In this document: piece by piece, positions 17,120 to 25,935 of the stretch
Layout of the letters: every line of letters begins with the position of its first letter
Position numbering within the stretch: the stretch's first letter is position 1
DNA from: Paraburkholderia eburnea
GTDB taxonomy: Bacteria > Pseudomonadota > Gammaproteobacteria > Burkholderiales > Burkholderiaceae
Length of the DNA stretch: 64,000 nucleotides
Reading direction: 5' to 3'
Assembly (NCBI RefSeq): GCF_002917095.1
Contig: NZ_PQGA01000008.1
Coordinates: 124,001 to 188,000, forward strand
Translations under genes and position numbers: made by a program
The notes under the pieces: generated by a model
Seen by the model: only the letters and a program-made list of their open reading frames with translations
What the model was told of the DNA's origin: nothing
Database searches by the model: none

Positions 17120-19534
17120 TCAGTCGCCCAGATCGACCGTCAGCGTGCGCCAGCCGCCGTCGCGCGTATCTGCGACGATGCGGCCCGCGCCCAGCACGAT
17201 CGGACGCGATTCGTGAGCCGGGAGATGCAGTTCGATCGTGGTGGCCAGGAACGTCTTGTCGCCGTCCCGATCGACCGTCATCGAAAGCGATTCCAGGCCG
17301 CCCTGCACGGCAATGCGCCATGTGCCGCAAGCCCCTTCGCGCCACGCGAGGGTCTCACCATCGTCCTCGACGTACTGCGCGCTCACGCTGCCTTCACCCG
17401 CCATCGGCGCGACGATGAACGCGCGGCGATCGGCGCGCTGGCCGAAATGCTGCTGCGCGACGTTGAGCGCGATCACGCCGCCTTCGCGGATCAGCATGAC
17501 CGGCGCGTCCCACGGTGCGGGCAGCGTCACGGTCTGGCCGCCGTCGAAGGCCTCGCCGCTCCAGTAGTCGAACCAGCGCGCACCCGCCGGCAGATACACC
17601 TGCCGATCGCGCCGGCCCGGCTCCACGACCGGCGCGACCAGCAGCGACGCGCCCAGCATCATGTCGTCGCATTCGGCATAGCACTGCGGGTCCGCCGGAA
17701 ACTCCGCGAAAGCAGGACGCAGCACCGGCTCATAACGCGCGCTGGAATCGTGCAGCAACTGATAGAGGTACGGCATCAGCCGATAGCGCAGCTTCACCAG
17801 GCGCGCGATGCGCGGCGTGAGTTCGGGGTACATCCATGGCTCGTTGACCGTGCCGTCGTCATTCCACGAATGAATGCTGAAACGCGGCATGAACACGCCG
17901 AACTGCACCCAGCGGATAAACAGTTCCGGCTCCGGCGCGGGCCCCGCGAAGCCGCCGATATCGTGGCCGATGTTCGAGACGCCTGAGAGCGCCAGCCCCA
18001 GCCCCATCTTGAGGTTGTAGCGCAATGTCTCCCACGAGGTGGCGTTGTCGCCCGACCACGTCTGCACGTAGCGATGCATGCCGACACAGCCCGAGCGCGA
18101 CACCAGGAAGGGCCGCTTGTCGGGCGCATAGGCGCGTTGCGCATCGCGCGAGGCACGCATCATCAGCAAGGTCTGGAGCACCTTCGCCTCGCGCGCCGGA
18201 AACGCTTTGCCGAAGCCGTGCGCGAACGCGTCCGGCGTCCAGATTTCGAATTCGTTGTTGTCGTTCCAGGTCGAGGCGATCCCGTAGCGCAGCAGCGCAT
18301 CAGTCACGCGCGCCTTCCACCACGTCACCGTCGCGGGATTGGTGAAGTCCAGGTACGCGCCTACTTCGTCCCAGAACTGCACCCAGGCAGGCTCGCCATC
18401 GGCGGCGCGAATCAGCAGACCTTCGCGCTGCGCGTGCTCGAACTCGGGATGATCACGCAGCAGACACGGCTTGATGTTGGCGCACAGCTTGACACCGTGC
18501 TCCAGATAGCGATTGACGAAGCCTTCGACGTCGGGAAACTTCTCGCGATTCCAGTTGAACACATAACGCTTTGCGTCGATCGACGTGTAGCCCGACGAGA
18601 GATGAAACGAATCGCACAGGATGTCGTGTTCGGCGCAGCGATCCGTGAACTCGTTCATGCGCGCCTGGGCGTTGGGCGCGTCGGTGTACGTCATCGTCGA
18701 GCCGGAATAGCCGAGGCCCCATTTCGGCATCAGCGCGGGGCGTCCCGTCATCCACGTGAATCGGCGCACCGCATCGAGCGGCGTGCCCGCCGACGCGATG
18801 AAGTAATAGTCGAGATCGCCGTGATCGGCCACGAAATGACGATAGTGGCCGTGATAGTTGTCCAGTTCGCGGCCCATGTCGAAGGTGCAGTCGGCGAGCG
18901 TGTCGTAGAAGAGGCCAAAACCCGTTTGCGTCTGTGCGCGCCACGTCAGGTAGAACGGAATGTGTTTGTACAGCGGGTCCGTGCTTTTGGCGCTATAGCC
19001 CATCGCGTCGACATTGGTCATGCGAAACGACTGATTGGCGCGATCGAGCGCGCCCGCGCGCTCGCCCAGCCCAAGGTACATCTCGCCAGGCAGGCGGCGC
19101 ACGTAGTGATAGACGCGCTCGTCCCACCAGCCGAAGTTATAGGCCTGCGTGGGACGATCCTCCATCGCCACATACCATTCTCCATCCTGATTGATTTCCC
19201 ACGAACAGAAACCGCCGTCAAGCCTGACCGTCAAGCGGATTTTAGATGTGCTCACGCGCATGCAGTCGGGCGTAATCTCACTGACGTAGCGCGGCCGCGC
19301 AAAGCCCGAAAGATCGAGCCGGTCGCGGCCTTCGAGCGGCACATCGTCCATGCCGGGCGCAATCGCCCAGGTGCGCGGGCCGTGCGGCTTGCCGTCGGGC
19401 AGCACGCGCACCCGCACGATGTCCTCTTCCAGCACGAAGACTTCGAGAGTCGCGCCTTGCGCGCTTTGCAGCATCAGGCGGTTGCGCGCTTCGTCAACCG
19501 GCCGGAAAAATGGGCGATTCAGTAGCGATGCCAT
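17120..19534 (-). CDS. glycoside hydrolase family 31 enzyme
   Basis: This 804-residue enzyme has the GH31 order: an N-terminal beta-sandwich, a catalytic barrel and C-terminal sheet domains. The nucleophile motif WNDNNEFEIW is present with Asp425, and the upstream PKWGLGYSGS motif lies at about residues 270-279. GH31 members cleave alpha-glucosides or alpha-xylosides with retention of configuration. The absence of a signal peptide suggests a cytoplasmic enzyme acting on imported oligosaccharides. I use ATG 19534, which follows AAGGA; the frame is open further upstream but runs into the porin gene. It is the last gene of the MFS-porin-GH31 unit. The exact substrate is not readable. Confidence 0.88.
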   Translation of the reverse strand: MASLLNRPFFRPVDEARNRLMLQSAQGATLEVFVLEEDIVRVRVLPDGKPHGPRTWAIAPGMDDVPLEGRDRLDLSGFARPRYVSEITPDCMRVSTSKIRLTVRLDGGFCSWEINQDGEWYVAMEDRPTQAYNFGWWDERVYHYVRRLPGEMYLGLGERAGALDRANQSFRMTNVDAMGYSAKSTDPLYKHIPFYLTWRAQTQTGFGLFYDTLADCTFDMGRELDNYHGHYRHFVADHGDLDYYFIASAGTPLDAVRRFTWMTGRPALMPKWGLGYSGSTMTYTDAPNAQARMNEFTDRCAEHDILCDSFHLSSGYTSIDAKRYVFNWNREKFPDVEGFVNRYLEHGVKLCANIKPCLLRDHPEFEHAQREGLLIRAADGEPAWVQFWDEVGAYLDFTNPATVTWWKARVTDALLRYGIASTWNDNNEFEIWTPDAFAHGFGKAFPAREAKVLQTLLMMRASRDAQRAYAPDKRPFLVSRSGCVGMHRYVQTWSGDNATSWETLRYNLKMGLGLALSGVSNIGHDIGGFAGPAPEPELFIRWVQFGVFMPRFSIHSWNDDGTVNEPWMYPELTPRIARLVKLRYRLMPYLYQLLHDSSARYEPVLRPAFAEFPADPQCYAECDDMMLGASLLVAPVVEPGRRDRQVYLPAGARWFDYWSGEAFDGGQTVTLPAPWDAPVMLIREGGVIALNVAQQHFGQRADRRAFIVAPMAGEGSVSAQYVEDDGETLAWREGACGTWRIAVQGGLESLSMTVDRDGDKTFLATTIELHLPAHESRPIVLGAGRIVADTRDGGWRTLTVDLGD

Positions 19535-19566
19535 CTGGCGATTCCTTGGGATTGCTTGATAGTTTT

Positions 19567-20763
19567 TCAGAATACCGTCGCGATGCCGAGCATCCCGACG
19601 AATTGCGAGCGCGTGGACGAAGGCGACGAATTCTGCGAATCCCCTACGTCCGGCACGGCATCGACGATGGCGCCGTTCGAGCCGAGCGTCTGCCCGCTCG
19701 CGTGCTGCCATGCCTGCAAAGCGTAAAGCGTCGTACGCTTGGACAGGTGATATGCCTGCTTGAGCGAGACCTGCTGATAGCGAGCGGCGCTCGCGACGCC
19801 GTTGGCCCTGGAGGCGAGCGTCCACGCGTAGCCAGCGGCCACATCGAACGCGGGCGTGAAACGCCAGGACGCGAGCGCCGCGTAAGTGTTGAACACTGCG
19901 GTATCGCGGAACGCCGAATAGCTGCCGGACAGATATTCGACGTTGGTATAGGTGAGGCCGAGCGTCAGGGCGCCCGTTGTCCACGTCCCGGCGACCGCCG
20001 CGTTCTGCACCGCGCGCGCCGACAGATAGCCCGCATTAAGCGCCGATGTCGCGAACGACCCGGTCGCGCCCGCATCGAAACCGGCAGTGCGACCGGTGTT
20101 GTTCATCCGCAGAAAGCCCGCAGCGAGATTGACGCCGCCGATCGCGTAACGCACCGCCCCACTCCAGGTCTGCCCCGCACCGACGCTGCCCGGAATGCCG
20201 CTCAGGCCATAAAGCGCGCTCGCGCTAAAACCCTGCCAGGTGGGCGACGTCCACGTGACCGAATTGTTGATGCGCACTGTCGTATCCAGACTGTCGATAT
20301 CGCCAGGATGAGCGCCCGTTGCGCCGGTCAGATACGTGCTGGAAGCGAGCGGCCCGACCAGCAGGAAGTACGGCGTGTACTGTCGGCCCATCGTGAGCGT
20401 GCCCCATCGCCTGTTTTGCAAACCTACGTAAGCCTGACGATTGAACAGCAGCCCCGCCGACGACGCCGTGCCATTGTTCGGATCGAAGCCTGCCTGCAGG
20501 TCGAAAATCGCGCTCGTGCCGCCGCCCAGATCCTCCGCACCCTTGAAGCCGAATTTGGACGCGTACAGATTCCCCTGGCGCAGATATACGTTGGAATGGC
20601 CCTTCTGGTTGTTGACGTAGGCGATCGAATCATCGAGCACGCCGTAGAGCGTGACGCTCGATTGCGCGTGCGCGCCGAATGCGCCTATGGATGCACCTGC
20701 AACGAGCAACGTTTTGAGGGCCTTGCCGCGGTACGTACGATACGAGAAGTGTGAATTTTTCAT
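19567..20763 (-). CDS. Gram-negative porin, Burkholderia type (copy 1)
   Basis: The 398-residue product has a signal peptide ending at AHAQ, a mature start of SSVTLYG, then the repeating amphipathic strands of a 16-stranded trimeric porin, and a terminal Phe for outer-membrane insertion. A G-x-x-G-A-EDLGGG segment near residue 80 is typical of Burkholderia porins. It lies between the MFS and GH31 genes on the same strand, with 30-base and 16-base gaps. This suggests a role in taking up the glycoside used by that unit. Porin specificity itself cannot be predicted. Confidence 0.92.
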   Translation of the reverse strand: MKNSHFSYRTYRGKALKTLLVAGASIGAFGAHAQSSVTLYGVLDDSIAYVNNQKGHSNVYLRQGNLYASKFGFKGAEDLGGGTSAIFDLQAGFDPNNGTASSAGLLFNRQAYVGLQNRRWGTLTMGRQYTPYFLLVGPLASSTYLTGATGAHPGDIDSLDTTVRINNSVTWTSPTWQGFSASALYGLSGIPGSVGAGQTWSGAVRYAIGGVNLAAGFLRMNNTGRTAGFDAGATGSFATSALNAGYLSARAVQNAAVAGTWTTGALTLGLTYTNVEYLSGSYSAFRDTAVFNTYAALASWRFTPAFDVAAGYAWTLASRANGVASAARYQQVSLKQAYHLSKRTTLYALQAWQHASGQTLGSNGAIVDAVPDVGDSQNSSPSSTRSQFVGMLGIATVF

Positions 20764-20779
20764 CTTTAGTGGATCGCCT

Positions 20780-22099
20780 TTATTTTATGGAGTCCGATGC
20801 ATATCGGGCAGCATGGCTCGAAACCGGCAACGCACCGCGCGCCTCTCTTGTCTGTCCGCGTATGAGCAGAATCAGCAAGCCAGCGCCGATCAGATCGAAT
20901 GCGCCCAGGCACGCAAACAGCGGCCCGAAGCCCACTTTGTCGGCCAGCGCGCCCACCACCAGCGAAAAGCTCAAGCCCCCGATCCACGCCGCCATGCCGC
21001 CAAAGCCGCTGGCCGTGGCGACTTCGTCGGGATCGAAAACATCGGCGGAGAGCGTGTTGACGAGCGTGGACAACATCTGATGCGCAAAGCCGCCGAGGCA
21101 AAACAGCGCGATCGCCGTATACGGCGACGCAACGAGGCCGATACACGCGGGACCGATCATCATGAACGCGCCGAGCACCACCCCCGCGACGCGCGACCAC
21201 AGCAAGGGCATGCGGAAATAGCGCATGAGGAAGGGGGAGAGATAGCCGCCGAGAATGCCGCCCATGTCCGCCGCGAGGAACGGCAGCCACGCGAATAGCG
21301 CGATCTGCTTGAGATCCATGTGACGCTCGGTGGCGAGATACAGCGGAATCCAGAAACTGAAGGTCTGCCAGGCGGGTTCCGCGAAAAAGCGCGGCAGTGC
21401 AATCGCCCAGAAACGCCGCGAGCCGAGAATATCGAGCACCGGGCGGCGGCTCACCGGCGCGACACGCGCCTGACCGCTTTCGATCAGATTCAATTCCTGC
21501 GCTGAAATGCGCGGATGCTGCGCCGGCGAGCGATAGAGCACGTACCAGACGGCGGCCCAGACGAAACCGAGTGCGCCCGTCGCCACAAACGCAGACTGCC
21601 AGCCATAGCGCAGCGAGAGAAATACCACCAGCGGCGGCGCGAGCAAGGCGCCCAGCGAGGTGCCCGCATTGAAATAGCCCACGGCGACGGACTTCTGGCG
21701 GTCGGGAAACCATTCGGCCACCGCCTTCATGCCCGACGGAATAGCCGCCGCCTCGAACACCCCGAGCAGCCCGCGCATCATGCCAAGCGAGGTCCAGCCC
21801 GTGGCGAATCCGTGCAGCACGCCGGTCGCGGACCAGAGCACCGCGAACAGCGCAAAACCGAGCCGCAGCCCGATCAGATCGACGATGATGCCGCACACCG
21901 GCTGCATGATCGTATAGCCCACCTGGAACGCGCCCACCACGTACGAATACTGCTGCGTGGACATGTTGAGTTCGCCCTTGAGCGCGGGCGCGAGCACGCC
22001 AAGCGAGTTGCGCGTGAGGTAATTCATGATCGTGCCGATGCAGACCAGCGCGATGATCCACCAGCGCAATCCTTTGATGCCTTGCGAGACTGCCTCCAT
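20780..22099 (-). CDS. MFS transporter, anion:cation symporter type
   Basis: This 439-residue protein has 12 predicted membrane helices and the features of the ACS family of the major facilitator superfamily (sugar acid, glucarate or galactonate transporters): NYLTRNSLGV in the first helix region, and a GVFEAAAIPSGMKAVAEWF segment with the basic loop after it. It probably imports a sugar acid or glycoside by proton symport. It is the first gene of the unit with the porin and GH31 enzyme. The start at ATG 22099 follows GGAGAC. Confidence 0.9.
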   Translation of the reverse strand: MEAVSQGIKGLRWWIIALVCIGTIMNYLTRNSLGVLAPALKGELNMSTQQYSYVVGAFQVGYTIMQPVCGIIVDLIGLRLGFALFAVLWSATGVLHGFATGWTSLGMMRGLLGVFEAAAIPSGMKAVAEWFPDRQKSVAVGYFNAGTSLGALLAPPLVVFLSLRYGWQSAFVATGALGFVWAAVWYVLYRSPAQHPRISAQELNLIESGQARVAPVSRRPVLDILGSRRFWAIALPRFFAEPAWQTFSFWIPLYLATERHMDLKQIALFAWLPFLAADMGGILGGYLSPFLMRYFRMPLLWSRVAGVVLGAFMMIGPACIGLVASPYTAIALFCLGGFAHQMLSTLVNTLSADVFDPDEVATASGFGGMAAWIGGLSFSLVVGALADKVGFGPLFACLGAFDLIGAGLLILLIRGQTREARGALPVSSHAARYASDSIK

Positions 22100-22498
22100 A
22101 CCGCTTGTCTCCTTCTTTGTTTTGATCTGTTACGTTGTCGTATAACTTACTTGGGAGAAGCAACGACTTCTTTCGCGTGAATGCGCTAAGCATCGCTTGG
22201 CGCATTCGACGCGAAACCGATGCTATGTTCGCTTTCGAACGCAGTCAATAGGAAATAGAGCACAAAACGAACAGAAGCGAAAACAGCTAAGCGTCGAGAT
22301 AAGTACGACGTCAGACATCTTTAGAAAATGCAAATATCTCGACTTCCCGTCCGGGATGCCCGTGAGCAACAGGGTGCGCCGTGGAACGGCGTTCAATGAG
22401 ATCGACCGGGATTGGCGGTTAGTTGCAGATGTGGCGCCAAGAAAACGGCGCCCGTTGCCAGGCGCCGCTCATGCATGAGAGAAAAACGCGCGCCGTGT
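22100..22498. promoter_or_regulatory. upstream region of the MFS-porin-GH31 unit
   Basis: The region upstream of the transporter start should carry its promoter. A stretch containing TTGTCGTATAAC at about 22134-22145 resembles the GTATNAC-type half-sites of FadR/GntR-class regulators, but no partner half is clear. No regulator gene is adjacent. A hairpin (CGGCGCC with GGCGCCG, 22446-22467) lies farther left with no T-run. Otherwise I see no gene. Confidence 0.35.
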
Positions 22499-22728
22499 TT
22501 CGATATCGCGGCCATGCAGGCGAATGCGCCCGCTGGCAGCCATTTATATTTCTGCGGGCCGCGTGGGTTCATGCGCGGAGGTGCTGACCTCCGGCGCGCA
22601 AGGTGTGTGCGGCACCTGTCTCATGCGCGTGATCGAGGGTCAATCCGATCATCGCGACACTTATCTAACCGATGAAAAAAAGCAGCCGGCAATCCATTCC
22701 TGCCCTGCTGCTCGTGCTCGATCTTTAA
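22499..22728 (+). pseudogene. remnant of a phthalate-dioxygenase-reductase-type protein
   Basis: Fragments in different frames match the C-terminal half of VanB-type oxygenase reductases. One frame reads FDIAAMQANAPAGSHLYFCG with a CGPRGFM motif (nucleotide-binding end). After a deletion and frameshift another reads TSGAQGVCGTCLMRV, holding two of the plant-type ferredoxin cysteines, then DHRDTYLTDE. A third frame gives NPFLPCCS at the end. Intact members are about 310-330 residues. This one is broken at several points and cannot be functional. No oxygenase partner is adjacent. Confidence 0.75.
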
Positions 22729-23990
22729 CCCGGGATCGCCAGACTGCTAGCCAGCATCGCGTGCAGCAGCACGTTCGCGCCTGCTTCGGCCCATTCGGGC
22801 GTGATCGCTTCGCCTTCGTTGTGGCTGAGTCCATCGACGCAGGGAACGAAGATCATGCCGGTGGGCGCAACGCGCGCGAGATAACAGGCATCGTGACCCG
22901 CGCCCGAGACGATTTCGGCATGGGACAAGCCAAGTTCGTTCGCGGCGCGACGCACCGCCTCAATGCATTCGGGCGCGAACGGCACGGGCGCATAATTGAA
23001 AATCTGCTCGATCTTGTGGGCGAGTTGCGCTTCCTGCGCCACGCGCGCCAGCTCGGCACGAAGCTGCGCATCCATCTGCGCCAATACTTCGGACTCCGGA
23101 TGACGAAATTCCACCGTGAAAAAGCAGTGGCCCGGCACGGTATTCCGCGAATTCGGCTTCGCTTCGATCATGCCGACCGTCGCGCGCCCATGCGGTGCAT
23201 GACTGCGTCCCAGCGCCTCCACGAACACAATCATGCGCGCCGCGCCTGCCAGCGCGTCGCGGCGCAGGTCCATCGGCGTCGTGCCCGCGTGCGCATCCAC
23301 GCCTTCGAGTTCGATTTCGTACCAGCGCTGCCCCTGTCCCGCCGTGACGATGCCGATCGTCTTGCCGCTGCGCTCCAGAATCGCGCCCTGCTCGATATGC
23401 AGTTCGTAGGCCGCGTGGACCGGCGTGCCGCCCACCGGCTCGTCGCCTGCATAGCCGATGTGGGCGAGCGCCTCGCCGATCGTCGTGCCCGATGCGTCGG
23501 AGCGCGACAGCCCGTATTCGAGTGGATACACGCCCGCGTAGACGCCCGAGGCGATCATCGCCGGCGCGAAGCGCGAGCCTTCCTCGTTGGTCCAGATCAC
23601 CACTTCGAGCGGGCGCTCGGTCTCAATGCCCGCGTCGTTGAGCGCGCGCACGACTTCGAGACCGCCCAGCACGCCATAGATGCCGTCGTAGCGCCCACCC
23701 GTGGGTTGCGTATCGGCATGCGAGCCGGTCAAGACCGGCGCGGCGTCCGGATTGCGGCCCGCACGCCGCGCAAAAATGTTGCCCATGCGATCGACGCGGA
23801 TCGTGCAACCCGCTTCGCGCGCCCATTGCACGAACAGATCGCGCCCTTCGCGATCGAGGTCGGTTAGCGCGAGACGGCAGACACCGCCTTTTTCCGTCGC
23901 GCCGATCTGTGCCATGCGTTCGAGCGAATCCCACAGGCGCGTGCCATTCACGCGCAACGCCGCGATATTCGTGAGGTTGTGTTCAGCCAT
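22725..23990 (-). CDS. M20-family Zn-dependent N-carbamoyl-amino-acid hydrolase
   Basis: The 421-residue product belongs to the beta-ureidopropionase/allantoate amidohydrolase/carbamoylase group of metallopeptidase family M20. Metal-ligand segments are seen: GSHADTQPTGGRYDG (His91, Asp102), WTNEEGSRF (Glu136-Glu137), a later HIEQG, and a GHD segment near the end. The gene begins at ATG 23990 and overlaps the stop of the ATC-hydrolase-family gene by 8 bases. In Pseudomonas the enzyme following L-ATC hydrolase hydrolyses N-carbamoyl-L-cysteine to cysteine. By position I propose the same here; the fold alone does not decide the substrate. Confidence 0.85.
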   Translation of the reverse strand: MAEHNLTNIAALRVNGTRLWDSLERMAQIGATEKGGVCRLALTDLDREGRDLFVQWAREAGCTIRVDRMGNIFARRAGRNPDAAPVLTGSHADTQPTGGRYDGIYGVLGGLEVVRALNDAGIETERPLEVVIWTNEEGSRFAPAMIASGVYAGVYPLEYGLSRSDASGTTIGEALAHIGYAGDEPVGGTPVHAAYELHIEQGAILERSGKTIGIVTAGQGQRWYEIELEGVDAHAGTTPMDLRRDALAGAARMIVFVEALGRSHAPHGRATVGMIEAKPNSRNTVPGHCFFTVEFRHPESEVLAQMDAQLRAELARVAQEAQLAHKIEQIFNYAPVPFAPECIEAVRRAANELGLSHAEIVSGAGHDACYLARVAPTGMIFVPCVDGLSHNEGEAITPEWAEAGANVLLHAMLASSLAIPG

Positions 23991-24534
23991 GCGCTTTCCC
24001 CGCGCGATCTTCGACGGTTTGCGCATCGCGCATCCGATAGCGGAAATCGCAGCGCTTGCCGCCCTGCATGATCGTGCTGGTACGCGTGAGTTCGATGCGC
24101 GGATCGTAGCCCGCGATGAATTCGCTGTCGCGCGCACAGCTCAGCAGATGGCCGATTTCCCCCAGCCCCATCGCGTGATACATCTCGGAGTAACTGCAGC
24201 GATGGACGTTGTAGTCGTAAGCATCGGCGTCGGCGCGCAGCGTCTCGACGTCGAGCGCATCGTCCTTTTCCCAAAGCACCTGGAGCGCCACGAACGAGGC
24301 GATGCTCGTGCCATTGGGCTCGCGGGCCGCAAACTCGCGGCCCGCATCGACGGCCGCGCCGCGCACGGCCTCGGCGATCACGGCCTGGGCGCGATCCGCG
24401 CCGAAGTCGCGCTTGAGAATTTCGTAGATCGGCTTGATGATTTCGGCCTCGATGCGGCGGCGCTCCAGAATGCCAAGCGTCACGCCATTCACGCCTTCAT
24501 TTTGTTCGGGATGCTGATCGTCTTGCTGTGTCAT
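23983..24534 (-). CDS. L-2-amino-thiazoline-4-carboxylate hydrolase family protein
   Basis: The 183-residue product matches the small ATC hydrolase family. It has a central SEMYHAMGLGEIGHLLSCAR segment with the conserved Cys and Asp that follow, and an RTSTIMQGGKRCDFRYRM segment at the C-terminus. Founding members open the thiazoline ring of L-ATC to give N-carbamoyl-L-cysteine. The start at ATG 24534 is fixed by GAGGAG just upstream. The downstream neighbour is an M20 carbamoylase and the upstream neighbour a periplasmic binding protein, which is consistent with uptake and conversion of such a compound to cysteine. The family is broad, so other ring-opening substrates are possible. Confidence 0.8.
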   Translation of the reverse strand: MTQQDDQHPEQNEGVNGVTLGILERRRIEAEIIKPIYEILKRDFGADRAQAVIAEAVRGAAVDAGREFAAREPNGTSIASFVALQVLWEKDDALDVETLRADADAYDYNVHRCSYSEMYHAMGLGEIGHLLSCARDSEFIAGYDPRIELTRTSTIMQGGKRCDFRYRMRDAQTVEDRAGKAHG

Positions 24535-24551
24535 GGTCGACTCCTCGATCT

Positions 24552-25727
24552 TCAGTGCGCCGCGGCTTTCGCACCGCCGCCCAGCACGTCCACCACGGCC
24601 CACGTTCCGCCTCGAACCTGATAGATCGTGTACGCGGGGTCCTTGAGGTTGCCCTGCGCATCGAACGCGATAGTGCCCGTCACGCCGTCGCGGCGGATCG
24701 CGTGCAGCGTTGCGACGATCTTTTTCGGATCGGTCGAATTGGCCTGCTGCGTGGCGGCAATGATGGTTGCAGCCGCATCGTAGGCAAACGGCGCATGCAG
24801 TTCGATGGGCGCGTGCCAGCGCGCGCGGTACTGGGCGTCGAACGCGGGGCCGCCCGGCATGCGCTGGAGCGGACGGCCCGGTTCGAGCGCCGTCACGCTC
24901 TCACCTGCAGGCCCGGCGAGCTTGAGGAAAGTCTGGCTGACGAAACCGCCCGCGCCCAGCAGGGGCGCCTGGATGTGCAACTGGCGCATGCGGCGCACGA
25001 GCGGCGCAGCCTCCACATCGATGCCGCCGAGGAAAACCAGATCGGGCCGCTTGCTCTTGATTTCGGTGAGCACGCCGCTGAAATCGATCGTCTTGTCGGT
25101 CACGTATTGATGATCGATCACCGTGCCGCCATTGGCCTGCACGCCCTTGATGAACTGGTTCGCCAGTCCCGCGCCAAACGCGGTCTGATCGTCGATCACC
25201 ACGATGCGCTGCGCCTTGAGCGTCTTCACGGCATAGGCGCCCGTGTAAGCGCCGCCGTCATCGTCGTGACCCATGATGCGAAACGATGTGTCGAAGCCTT
25301 GCAGCGTGTATTGATGCCCCGTCGAGGCCGGCGCGATCTGCGCAATGCCCGCGTCGTGATAGACGCGCGCGGCCGGCACGCTGCAACCGGTATTCCAGTG
25401 CCCCACCACGCCGATCACATGACGATCGACGAGTTGCTGCGCGACCGTCACTGCGGTGCGCGGGTCCGATTGATCGTCGGCGCTCGCCAGCTTGTAGAGC
25501 ACGGGCTTGCCGGCGATGACCGGATGTTTTGCGTTGGCATCGTCGATGGCGAGCTGCGCGCCATTCTCCAGATCCTTGCCGATGCGCGCGGAACCGCCGG
25601 TGAGCGGCGCGGCCAGGCCAATCAGGACGACCTGTTCATCCTGAGCTTGGGCGACGCCCGCGAAGAGGGTGGCGAAAAGGGTCGCAGACAGCGCGGCGAT
25701 CGGCAAAAGCAGGGTTGTCTTTTTCAT
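24552..25727 (-). CDS. branched-chain-amino-acid-type ABC substrate-binding protein
   Basis: This 391-residue product has a signal peptide (residues 1-28, ending AQA) and the two-lobed type I periplasmic binding fold seen in LivJ-like proteins. It has VVLIGLAAPLTGG near the mature start, a GVVGHWNTG segment (residues about 135-143) for ligand main-chain contact, and a later FDAQGNLKDP motif. It is the first gene of the unit with the ATC-hydrolase-family and carbamoylase genes. No permease or ATPase genes are in this window, so it must use components encoded elsewhere. The natural ligand may be the thiazoline compound or an amino acid. Confidence 0.88.
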   Translation of the reverse strand: MKKTTLLLPIAALSATLFATLFAGVAQAQDEQVVLIGLAAPLTGGSARIGKDLENGAQLAIDDANAKHPVIAGKPVLYKLASADDQSDPRTAVTVAQQLVDRHVIGVVGHWNTGCSVPAARVYHDAGIAQIAPASTGHQYTLQGFDTSFRIMGHDDDGGAYTGAYAVKTLKAQRIVVIDDQTAFGAGLANQFIKGVQANGGTVIDHQYVTDKTIDFSGVLTEIKSKRPDLVFLGGIDVEAAPLVRRMRQLHIQAPLLGAGGFVSQTFLKLAGPAGESVTALEPGRPLQRMPGGPAFDAQYRARWHAPIELHAPFAYDAAATIIAATQQANSTDPKKIVATLHAIRRDGVTGTIAFDAQGNLKDPAYTIYQVRGGTWAVVDVLGGGAKAAAH

Positions 25728-25935
25728 GTGTGAGTACGCGTGCGATGGGGGACCGGGAAGGCGCGTGGCGCGCCGCCCTTGAATAATGAAAAAGATTACG
25801 GTTTGATGCCAAACCGCCTAAATTATCTTTAGTTCGATCATTATTCCCATGTGCCACGATAGTCGATAAATAATTGATTTATCGACTTAAATAGCATTTT
25901 CATCCGACCGCGCGCCGTTCGATATAATTCGATAC
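25728..25935. promoter_or_regulatory. divergent promoter region of the ATC-type operon and LysR gene
   Basis: This 208-base AT-rich intergenic region lies between the divergent binding-protein operon and a LysR-type gene, the usual site for LysR control. A TCGATAAATAATTGATTTATCGA-like palindrome occurs near 25863-25885, a good candidate operator. Confidence 0.55.
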
